This document shows, piece after piece, positions 55,795 through 64,000 of a stretch of 64,000 nucleotides of DNA. Every line of letters begins with the position of its first letter. The stretch's first letter is position 1. The stretch is from NCBI GenBank assembly GCA_028751875.1, contig CM054155.1, positions 7,199,162 to 7,263,161 on the forward strand, given 5' to 3'. The DNA is from Rapana venosa (Eukaryota; Mollusca; Gastropoda; Neogastropoda; Muricidae). The position numbers and the translations under genes are program-made. The notes under the pieces were generated by a model. That model was not told the origin of the DNA and did not search any database. It saw only the letters and a list, made by a program, of their open reading frames with translations.

Positions 55795-55850
55795 TTCCGA
55801 CCCGGACTTTTCGCTTTCTAGGCAGACGCCTTACCTCTAGACCGCCGATT
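55795..55850 (-). repeat. SINE (family C), tRNA-like head, displaced by LINE
   Basis: CCGACCCGGACTTTTCGCTT and TCTAGACCGCCGATTG match 23033-23090 of the unbroken copy and complete the SINE interrupted at about 53935. Confidence 0.85.
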
Positions 55851-56043
55851 GTTTCCTTTTTGTTTTTGTTTGTTTGTTGGGGGTTGTTGTTGTTGTTTGA
55901 TTGTTTAGTGGGGGTGGGGGGGAGCTTATTGTCTGTCTATAACTGACTGTCCGTGTGGCTATCTCTTAGTTGGTCTGTTTTGTTCCATTGGACGCGCGGT
56001 TCCTGTGTATGTGTGTTGTTTTTTTCTATCTGTGTCTGTGTGC

Positions 56044-56045
<2 letters not shown>

Positions 56046-56113
<68 letters not shown>
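56046..56113 (+). repeat. (CT)n microsatellite in intron
   Basis: Pure CT run of about 68 bp. Arg/Glu frames on - are shadows. Confidence 0.98.
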
Positions 56114-56116
<3 letters not shown>

Positions 56117-56356
56117 GTGACAACTCGTCCACAAAAGCGGGTATGAATCAATAATTGTATTCCTTGTGCATTGCGTACAATTTTTACACAAATTTTGAGT
56201 AACATCAACTATGTTTTGATGTCAACAGATTTTTGTTCCTTTTTTCTTACGTCTGGAAACTCAACTGATCGTTCATAAGTCATTTTGTTCTCTGTTTGAA
56301 GAAATCTTCATAATTATAATTATTACCTCGTAAGTCTCGTGTCTTTGACGTTTCAG

Positions 56357-57992
56357 GCCAAGTCAAGAACTGTCCCGCCATCTTCTCTTTACAAATCTAC
56401 AACAAGATGGCCGCTTCCTGCGCCGCCATCTTTGACGTGGTGGTGGCCTGCCCCACCAACTTCACCATGACCTTTAACCTCTCAAGGACGGGGGACGACG
56501 ACCTTCCCGACGTGTTCGTGCTCATTCTCAAGGACAGGTCAGCCTCTCACCAGATGGTGGTGTCCTCGGTGGTGAGTCCGGTGACTTTGCCGGTGTCCGC
56601 GGGGTATGCGGGACAGCGAGGTGACGGTGCCGGTGATGCTGGCTGGCCGGAGTGGAGTCCGGTGCTGGGGGTGGGGGTGGTCTTCCTCACAGGGCTGGGG
56701 CTGCTCCTGGGCCTGTACCTCCACCTCCACTGTGCGGCAGGCCACAGACAGCAAGGGAGTGGGGATCCGATCCAGCCTGCCCGGAAAAATCCCCAAGATT
56801 ACCGTCAGACTGACATGGATCTACATGATTACGGGCATGCGGATGAGGATGTACGAGATTACCACCACGGGGATCTGCAGGATTACCCGCACACGGATGG
56901 GGATTTGAATGCTTACCGGCACGCCGACAGGGATTTCAGTGACTACCCGCGCACAGAGGGGTACGTGCATGATTACGAACACACCGACAGTGATCCCAGC
57001 GATCCGAAACCGGCAGACAGAATGTTCAGTGATCAGCAATACAAAGTGTTCCCCAACGAAGGGCAGCAATTCGCTGACTCTAACCTGCTCTCTCACCAGC
57101 TGCCGGAGTCAGGGCTGTACGACCTTCAACACACGGACACATGTCCGCAGAACTTCCAGCATATTGAAATGCAGTACTTCAAAAGACCGGAGGAAGCCAA
57201 CCCGCCTGAATCAGAAGGAACCCCACTCCACCCAAATCACGCAGAAGCAAACCCCCCACCTCATACGCCGGACAAAGCCAGGAGTCAGGACCAACAGAAC
57301 TTGCAGAAAGAGCCGTCGAGCGACTCTAAACGTTTCGCGCGCAAGTGCTCGTGTCTGTTCGTGCAGGTGTATGTGGTGTACTCGGTGCTGTTCACCTTCT
57401 CTGTGCCTCTCTCCCTCCTGTACTTCACCCACCACGCCGTCATAGGGGCAGGGGGCGAGGCCAGCAACTTCTCCTGGGACCTTCAGCGAGAGCTCAACGC
57501 CTCCTTCCGCAAAGTCCAGCAGCACGAGAGGGAAGAAGAGCTCCGCCTCTTCCGATCCGTGGACGCCAGGCTGGAGGCATGCGCCTTCCATCTTCAGGAA
57601 CAGAACCGGCGGTTTCTCCGAAGGTACCAGGACGACCTCAACGCGCTCCTGAGCCACGTCTACCTCCAGGACGGAGCCGTGGACACGCTGGCGGGCATGT
57701 CCATCATGCAGAACTCCTCGCTCTACGCCGAGGAGATCCGCAAGTTCTTGCTGGACTGTAACCGCACGGTGCAAGGGGTTCTGGACCGCTTCCAGGCCTT
57801 CTTCCTGCTGCACGTCAAGGACGCGTCGCGCAACGGCTGGCTGGACTTTGCCCGCGAGGTCTTCCTGACGCAGGACGGGGACGCGGCTGACCGCAGGTAC
57901 ATGTCCCAGGAGCAGCTGGCCCGCTTCCTGCACTGGCTGCAGGTGGACAAGCTCCCCCAGCTCTTCGCCGTGTCCCAGGACCTGGCTGCAGG
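56357..57992 (+). CDS. Large exon of unidentified multi-pass membrane protein
   Basis: A 1636-bp exon with acceptor GACGTTTCAG (ends 56356) and donor GG/GTGAGT (57993). An upstream in-frame TAA (56311-56313) and coding sequence before the ATG at 56407 (QVKNCPAIFSLQIYNK) show that this ATG is internal. Counting residues from that Met: an ectodomain with sequons at 18 and 24; membrane segment 1 at about 86-108 (VLGVGVVFLTGLGLLLGLYL); a 210-residue polar loop with eight decapeptide repeats (HDYGHADEDV type) at about 131-210; basic ARKCSC then membrane segment 2 at about 317-341; a second luminal domain rich in helix-forming residues with sequons at 354, 364, 436 and 452. No sequon lies in the loop between the two segments, which supports outside-in-outside topology. 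Family not recognised. Confidence 0.85.
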
Positions 57993-58910
57993 GTGAGTGG
58001 CTCTCTCTGTCTGGCTGTGTGGCTGGCTGGCTGGCTCTGTGTGTGTGGCTCTGTCTCTGTCTGTCTGGCTGGCTCTGTGTGTGACTCTGTCTCTGTCTGT
58101 CTGGCTGGCTGGCTCTGTGTGTGGCTCTGTGTGTGGCTCTGTCTCTGTCTGTCTGGCTGGCTGGCTCTGTGTGTGACTCTGTCTGTCTGGCTGGCTCTGT
58201 GTGTGGCTCTGTCTCTGTCTGTCTGGCTGGCTGGCTCTGTGTGTGGCTCTGTGTGTGACTCTGTCTCTGTCTGTCTGGCTGGCTGGCTCTGTGTGTGACT
58301 CTGTCTGTCTGGCTGGCTCTGTGTGTGACTCTGTCTCTGTCTGTCTGGCTGGCTCTGTGTGTGGCTCTGTGTGTGACTCTGTGTGTGACTCTGTGTGTGA
58401 CTCTGTCTCTGTCTGCCTGTGTCTCTGTCTCTGTCTGTCTGTCTGGCTGGACTCTGTGGTGGCTCTGTGTGTGTCTCTGTCTCTGTCTGTCTGCTGGCTC
58501 TGTGTGTGGCTCTGTGGTGTCTCTGTCTGTCGTCTGGCTGCTCTGTGTGTGGCTCTGTGTGTGACTCTGTGTGTGATCTGTGAGTGACTCTGTCTCTGTC
58601 TGCCTGTGTCTCTGTCTCTGTCTGTCTGTCTGGCTGGCTCTGTGTGTGGCTCTGTGTGTGACTCTGTGTGTGACTCTGTCTCTGTCTGCCTGTGTCTCTG
58701 TCTCTGTCTGGCTGGCTGGCTCTGTGTGTGACTCTGTGTGTGTGACTCTGTGGCTCTGTCTGTCTGTGTCTCTCTGTCTGGTCTCTGTCTGTTTCTCTCT
58801 CCAAAAAAAATCGTTATCGCTATCGATGTCTGTGTGTTTGTATGTCTGCCTGTCTGTCTCTGCCCTGTCTCTGTCTGTTTCTCTGTTTCTCGCTCTGTCT
58901 GTCTGTCTGC

Positions 58911-58941
<31 letters not shown>

Positions 58942-58946
58942 CCTCT

Positions 58947-58991
<45 letters not shown>

Positions 58992-59384
58992 CTCTCTCTC
59001 TCTCTCTCAAAAAAAATCGTTATCGTTATTGTTGTTTGTATGTCTGCCTATCTGTCTCTCTGTGACTCTTTGTTTGTCTGTCTCTGTATATGTCCTCTTT
59101 CTCTATCTCTGTCCCTGTCTGTCTGAGTGTCTCTATCTCTCCCTCTTTCTGCTCTGTCTCTGTCTCTTTCTCTGTTTCTCTCACTCTCTTTCTCTCTCTA
59201 AAAAGAAGGAAGGACATGGAGCAAGGGGTGGCAGTGGTGGTGGTGGTGGTGGTGGTGTGTGTGTGTGCGCGCGCGCCTGCGCACTTGCGTGTATGTATGT
59301 GAGGTTTGTGTGTGCAAGCTGACCTATGCGTGCTTGTATATTTATTCTAAATTCCATTCCATCGTATGGTTAAACCCCCAACAG
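57993..59384 (+). repeat. Intron built of TCTG/GGCT minisatellite and (CT)n
   Basis: The intron between two coding exons (donor GTGAGT, acceptor CCCCCAACAG). From 57993 to about 58790 it is a tandem array of CTCTGTCTCTGTCTGTCTGG then CTGGCTCTGTGTGTG units. A phrase AAAAAATCGTTATCG(C/T)TAT occurs twice (58802, 59009) with about 60 bp of shared context. (CT)n and TCTG runs fill most of the rest. The 599-residue - strand frame crossing it is a Thr/Gln/Arg/Asp/Ser repeat shadow. Confidence 0.9.
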
Positions 59385-60402
59385 GCTGGCAGAGCTCAAA
59401 CTACCGTCGCCCAGCGAGCACCTGAAGCAGACAGTCACCTCCCCTTTCCAGGACCTGCTGACGTCACTGCCTTCCGAGCCTATGGTGGCTGCCCACATCT
59501 TCCTCGTCCTCCACCCTCCCTCCTCCCTCTCCCCTGCCCCCGTCTCCCCTTCCACCCTCACCTCCCCCGGTTCCTCCAATCCCCAGCCCAAGGCCGCCTT
59601 CCTCTACAGCGAAGGACCTTCAGCTAGAGTGCAGTTCCACAGGGAAGACGTCAGTCAGGGAACCAACAGCTCCTGGAGTCGGTATCTCATGGGAGGAGAC
59701 GAGGAGGAGGAGGAGGAGGAGGAGACCTCAGCGAAAAGACCTGGCAAGGTGGAGAAGAACGCTGAGGAAGATCTGGGCGGGTGGGTGCACGCGGTGATCG
59801 CGGTGTGTCTGCTGGTGGACGGTCTCCTCTTCGTCTTCCGCATGACCTGGATGGTGCGGCAGCTGAGAGCGGCCAGGGAGGGGTACGAGGAGAAGATCCC
59901 CACAGACCCCGTGTCTCAGAGACTCCTGGCTCTCCAGACGGGTCACCCCGTCTCCTTCATGCAGGACCTCTACCAGCTCCACAACTACTCCCGCCAGAAC
60001 ACGGAGAACCTGACCTCAGAGCAGCACGCTTCCAGGAACGAGCTGAACGCGTACCTGTGTCAGACCTCCCCGAAACCCAAGGACGACATCCTGCTTCAGA
60101 TCATGCAGCAGAAGATCAACGGCGGGAGGATCGGGCAAGGTCAGGGTCAGGGTCAGGGAGAGAGGAGTCCTGAGAGTCGTCAGGTTGTGGACAGTTCTCC
60201 TGTGGGTGTGAGGGAGATGGGGTCTGCGGGATGCCGGCTGCAGCGGCTGTTGATGTCTCCGCTGCTGTGGCGGTTGGCGGTGACGGGCGTGCTGGTGGTG
60301 TGGGTGTGCGTGCTGCTGTACACGGCAGACTGCTGGCTGACCATCGACAACCTCAGGGTCCTGGTGGGCAGCCAGTCCGCTCTCCGTGACCTTCACCTGC
60401 AG
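59385..60402 (+). CDS. Exon of the same membrane protein (segments 3 and 4)
   Basis: A 1018-bp exon between acceptor CCAACAG (59384) and donor CTGCAG/GTGAGA (60403). The entry phase continues the preceding exon (GG + G = Gly) and it leaves in phase 0. It continues with LAELKLPSPSEHLKQTV. The luminal part has a sequon (NSSW) and a Glu run encoded by (GAG)n (59700-59727). Membrane segment 3 is at about 59779-59847 (WVHAVIAVCLLVDGLLFVF), followed by basic residues and a cytosolic loop with a GQGQGQGQG run from (GGTCAG)n (60136-60160). Membrane segment 4 is at about 60265-60333 (RLAVTGVLVVWVCVLLY), preceded by Arg residues. Charge bias fits segment 3 entering and segment 4 leaving the cytosol. 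No stop, so more exons follow. Family not recognised. Confidence 0.85.
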
Positions 60403-61172
60403 GTGAGAGACACAGGGGGAGAGAGAGAGAACAGAGAGAGAGAGGGGGGGGAGAGAGACAGAGAGAGAGAGATAGATAGAGGAGAAGGAAAGTTGGATGT
60501 GGGAATTTTTGGGCGGGGGGGGGGGTTGGGGGGGTGTGGGGGTGGGGGGGAAATTTTGGGGAAGGGATGGGGTGGAAGGTGGAGGGGGTGGGGGGTGGAA
60601 GAGGGGGAAAGGGAAAAGGGGGTGGAAGAGTGGGAAGGGGGGGGTGGAAGAGGGGGAAGGGGGAGGGGGGGGAAGAGTGGGCTGTTTAAATGGCTTTTTT
60701 TTTTTTTTGGGTTGGGGAAAAAAGTTTGTGGGATGATGGGGGGGGGAAATGTTTGGATTCCTAGATATGACTGGGAAAAAACAACATTGTTTTTTATTTA
60801 TTTTTATATAAATAAGAAAAACCATGGTTTTTTTTTTACCACCGGGTTACGGTGTTTGGTGTGGGGGTTTTTTATTTCGATTCAGGTTTTTAATCATTCA
60901 TTCCCGATTGAAACGGGCGATAAGGCATCCAACGCAAAAATTTTTTTTAAAAAAAAAACGTTTGGCGAAAAAATTCCTTATTAATGGAATATCCAAGTTT
61001 TCTGAGCTTTGGAAGAATGTCCTACCACAGGAATAATTCTGATCCCCGACCATGTTACATTTGTAATTTGTTCTTTTCTGGGAAAATGCGTTATTAAACT
61101 TAGCAATTTTTATGTCAGGGGTGAAATTGCATGCATTTAGGAAAATTTGACTACATTCTTCTCTCTCCTCTC

Positions 61173-61204
<32 letters not shown>

Positions 61205-61898
61205 ACACACACCACACACTCACACACAAACACCACTCACACACACACACAACACACACCACACACACCAACACCCACCCCCACCACCACACACACACAC
61301 ACCCTGTTGCAACGTATTTTATTAATGTAAATTCTATAAGTTCAGTTATTTTTTTTACTGAAACCTCCCGCCCCCCAAAGGTGTTAAAAGGGGAATAAAA
61401 TCTTGAATCTTTGTCTTGGTGTCTGGTGTGCATGTGTTGTGCGTGTGCGCGCCGCATGCAGCTATGTTGCGAGCACGATGTTGCATGTGCGCTACATACT
61501 CGAGCGGGTTTTCGCGCGCGTGTGTGTGGTGTGTGGTGTTGTGTGTGTGCTGTGTGTGGTGTGTGAGTTTGTTTTGTGTGTGGTGTGTGTGTTTTGTGTG
61601 TGTATGTGTGTGTGTGTTTTGTGTGTGTGTTTTTTGTGTGTTGTGTGTGTGTGTTATGGGGTAAGTTGTGTGTTTGTGTTGTGTTTGTGGTTGTGTATGT
61701 TGTGTGTTTGTGTGTGTGTGTTTTTGGTGTATGGTGGTGTAGTGGTATTGGGGGTTTTGGGGTGCGCGGCATATGTGGTTGGTTGTGCAGCATGTTGTGT
61801 GTTTGTGTGGTGTTTGTGTATGTTGTGTGTGTGTGTGTTGTGTGTGTGGTGTGTGTGTGGTTTTTTGTTTGTGTTGTTGTGTGTGTGTGGTGTGCAGG
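60403..61898 (+). other. Probable intron: purine/poly-G tracts, low-accuracy stretch, (CA)n and (GT)n
   Basis: (GA)n at about 60420-60490, a G-dominated stretch at 60505-60700, run-inflated sequence to about 61100, (CT)n then (CA)n at 61160-61305, readable sequence to 61440, and (GT)n-rich sequence to 61898. Any small exon in 60480-61100 would be unreadable because of base errors. Confidence 0.6.
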
Positions 61899-62012
61899 TG
61901 AAAAAACACACCACTGGCGGAGCGGCCTCCACTGGCCTCAGTGTTCAGGAACACTCGCAACTGTAGGGCCGAGGTGTCTGGGGCCCCCAAATCCCCCCCC
62001 ATTTGAACACAC
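61899..62012 (+). CDS. Possible damaged exon of the membrane-protein gene
   Basis: GTGGTGTGCAG precedes 61899 and CACACAG/GTAAAG follows 62012, an acceptor-donor pair. In the phase expected from the previous exon the frame reads only 22 codons to a TAG. One frame over, from inside the AAAAAA run, it reads NTPLAERPPLASVFRNTRNC and AEVSGAPKSPP, which looks like real protein, and then meets a TGA just after a run of eight C. Single-base errors in those two homopolymers would reconcile the frame. Alternatively it is not an exon. Confidence 0.25.
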
Positions 62013-62042
62013 AGGTAAAGGGGGGAACTGGAAACTAAAGTG

Positions 62043-62181
62043 TGGAGGGGAGGGGGGGGGTGGGGGGGGGGGGGGGTGGGGGGGGGGGGGGGGGGGGGAA
62101 GGGGGGCGTGGAGGAGGGGGGCTGTGGGGGGGGGGGTTGAGTGTGGTGTGGGGGGGGGGGGGGTGGGGGGGGGGGGGGGGG

Positions 62182-62247
<66 letters not shown>
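62043..62247 (+). repeat. Poly-G tract, probably artefactual
   Basis: About 200 bases almost entirely G, like 4208-4780. Gly-only and Pro-only frames are shadows. Confidence 0.8.
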
Positions 62248-62250
<3 letters not shown>

Positions 62251-62960
62251 GGAATAAAGTGTTTTAAAATCGCCAAAAAAATTTTCCCAAAACAAAAACT
62301 TTTTTTCATAGCCAATTTTTTGAAAGAAATTTTTTTTAAAAAGAAAGGAGAAGAGAAAGTGTGTGTGTGTGTGTTGTGTGGTGGGGTGTGTGTGTGGGGG
62401 TGTGTGGGGTGTGTTGTTTTGGGGTGTGCACGCGCACGCCTCAGGTGCATGTAAACGTGCGTGCGTTTCCCGTTGTGCTTTCGTGTGTTGGCGCGCGTCG
62501 CCAATGTGAGATGCCTAGGGGTGTATGTTATGTGCGTGTGGTACGCTGCATATGTATTGTGGTTTACCCTAGCCCCATTTTAACATAGATTGTGTGTATT
62601 ATATTGTTTCTGTTTCGGGATCTTCTGTCAAAGCTGGACTTTTTGGGTCAGGAACGGCAACTCCCATGTGTAAAAAACTGTCCCCCTTCATGATCTGCCC
62701 TTGCCTCAACTTCCCCTCGGCAACCCTGACCCTTTCCCCCCCCCTCCCCCCCCCTATCACGGTTATCCCCAAATTCCTTTACTTCTTTGTTTTTATTATC
62801 CCCATCGTTGCGAAACACCACACACACAATCCCTGCCACAAAAATATCTCTTTCGAAATTTTTAGAGTCAAAAAAATAAGACGAACAAAATAATGAAAAA
62901 AAAAGACAAACACTAGGGGAAATTGATAAGCGCAGATGGGTTAGGGCATGCAAACGAAAC
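62248..62960. other. Low-accuracy sequence, no gene recognised
   Basis: Includes GT-rich sequence at 62360-62430. Nothing recognised. Confidence 0.5.
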
Positions 62961-63290
62961 ACACACCACTCGCACCAACCACGCACCACGCCCACCAAAA
63001 CACACATCAAAAAACAGTTTTCCAAGCAAGGTTTAGGGGAAAAGAAAAAAGGCACACACCACACACACGCACGCCCACCACACCCCCCACCACCAAACCA
63101 CACACACACACCCCCAAAAACATTCATCTAACGACAGTTCTCCAAGGCAAGGTTGAGGGCAGACGGAAAAGAGGCAGACCACCAACATCCTACATTGCCA
63201 ACATCGCTGAAATCAGTAGTCTGGGAGAGATACAAGAGATCGTAGAACTCTGCACAACTTGGAATCACTGCGAGATTGTAGTTCCACGCT
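62961..63290 (+). pseudogene. Possible RTE-type LINE ORF2 C-terminus, with a damaged duplicate
   Basis: After CA-rich sequence, 63132-63290 encodes VLQGKVEGRRKRGRPPTSYI then EIQEIVELCTTWNHC and a stop. A G(K/R)R.RGRP.T(S/R)(W/Y) segment near the end is typical of RTE/BovB-like and related LINE proteins. The phrase CAGTTCTCCAAGGCAAGG (63133) also appears about 117 bp upstream (63016) in a form with changed run lengths, together with similar CA-rich flanks. The first copy therefore looks like an error-laden duplicate of the second. Only the last 50 or so codons are present. Confidence 0.5.
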
Positions 63291-63515
63291 GAATGAGAAG
63301 TTCGCACGCATGACTGTTTTCAATTACCTGTTCATATTTGTAGCCGTTATTCCGAATTAGATGACGTCTGCTTCTATATCGAGAAGAAAAGAATAGAATG
63401 AGATGTCGTCTGCTTCTTAACTATAGAGTATTGGCTGCCATGCTGGAGGCTTGTCATGGATACAGGCAGAGTCGTTTATATATTTCGAAACATAACAACA
63501 TTTTACTGGAGGCCG
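63291..63515. other. No gene recognised
   Basis: Readable sequence with a short direct repeat (AGATG(A/T)CGTCTGCTTCT at about 63359 and 63401). Confidence 0.5.
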
Positions 63516-63519
63516 ACGG

Positions 63520-63905
63520 ACGCTACAGCCGAGTGGTTAAGACCGTTTGACGTCAATCCCGTGGGTTCATGAAGTCGTGGGTTCGAATCTCTGCGGCATG
63601 TGGTGAAATAAGGTGGGAGGGGAGGGAAGGTTTGTACAAATGTACATGTCAACTTTAAGTTCAGACCTGCCACAGCTTCAAGTCTATTCGTGTTTAAACA
63701 AATGCAGTCGATCAAAATTGATATGAACGTTAAAGATCCCGTAATTCATGCCCGCGTTTGGTGAATTACGGAAACACGAACATACCCAGAACTCATCCGG
63801 TCCCCGAAGTCGGAATGCAGCTACCTTCGTGGTGGGGCCAAAAAGGTCGTATACGCAAAATCTCATCATTGGTGAACCTCGGAGCTCTAGCCGAGGAAGG
63901 AAGAA
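63520..63905 (+). repeat. SINE (family D), full length, with terminal hairpin
   Basis: tRNA-like head: A-box AGCCGAGTGGTTAAGACCG and B-box GTGGGTTCGAATCTC, an arrangement like a Ser/Leu-type tRNA with a long variable arm. The body contains AACGTTAAAGATCCCGTAAT. The 3' part GTCCCCGAAGTCGGAATGCAG and ATACGCAAAATCTC matches copies at 19.6 and 28.2 kb. It ends with GGTGAACCTCGGAGCTCTAG then CCGAGGAAGGAAGAAGAAATGG. The terminal stem is CCTCGG (63877-63882) with CCGAGG (63891-63896). The head is not a real tRNA gene: there is no intact acceptor stem. Confidence 0.8.
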
Positions 63906-64000
63906 GAAATGGATGATGTGGGCTCTGGCACTGTGCTGACATCAATAGCTGACACCACTTCTGGCCTGGGGTCAGCTTTTCCGGCATGATTTCAGTTTAT
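63906..64000. other. Window end, no feature
   Basis: Continuation past the SINE; GACATCAATAGCTGACACC here resembles the CATCAATACCGACTCC phrase near 28070, so a further SINE-related segment may begin here. Confidence 0.3.

Noticed and set aside
56407..56409. ATG as the start of the membrane-protein gene
   Set aside because: Protein-like sequence precedes it in frame up to a splice acceptor, and the exon entry phase matches the exon at 53427-53549.
57211..59010. 599-codon open frame on the - strand
   Set aside because: It is antisense to a supported exon and to an intronic TCTG/GGCT minisatellite. Most of its length is Thr/Gln/Arg/Asp/Ser repeat.

Overview
The window looks like nuclear genome sequence of a metazoan, most probably a mollusc and perhaps a marine gastropod. 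It has split genes with GT..AG introns and very abundant microsatellites. It also carries several tRNA-headed SINE families and CR1-like, Jockey-like and RTE-like LINE relics. The mollusc assignment rests on the look of the repeat families and is inference. There is no operon, CRISPR array, rRNA operon or prokaryotic gene organisation. Gene density is very low, and most long open frames in the window are simple-repeat or antisense shadows.  Layout. 1-14.3 kb is mostly simple repeats, a G-only tract, a T/G minisatellite and a long stretch of run-inflated sequence that looks like uncorrected read data. 14.3-36.5 kb alternates readable patches with degraded ones. It holds an antisense LINE reverse-transcriptase relic, many CA/CT/GT/TTC tracts, minisatellites, SINE copies and candidate regulatory clusters built on TGACGTCA. 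36.5-40.3 kb is a Jockey-like LINE relic split by a 5'-truncated CR1-like LINE in the opposite orientation. 40.3-52.8 kb is an AT-rich island with remains of intronless, closely packed ORFs on both strands, eroded by frameshifts and interrupted by LINE and SINE insertions, an 80-bp satellite and TA repeats. It may be the fossil of a DNA virus or another gene-dense element, but no family was recognised. A 500-base N gap (52863-53362) follows.  53.4-60.4 kb contains the one convincing host gene: three exons whose splice phases agree, encoding about 925 residues of an unrecognised protein with four predicted membrane segments and a cytosolic loop carrying DY/H/D decapeptide repeats. One intron holds a SINE split by a CR1-like LINE. 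A damaged further exon may lie near 61.9 kb. The window closes with a fragment ending like an RTE-type LINE ORF (63.1-63.3 kb) and a tRNA-headed SINE (63.5-63.9 kb).  The transposable elements form a connected set. A CR1-like LINE and a SINE family share nearly the same 3' tail followed by (ATT)n, as expected of a LINE/SINE partnership. Another SINE joins a tRNA-like 5' part to a 5S-rRNA-like promoter and has clear 11-bp target-site duplications. A third SINE family ends in a short hairpin that shows a compensatory base change between copies.
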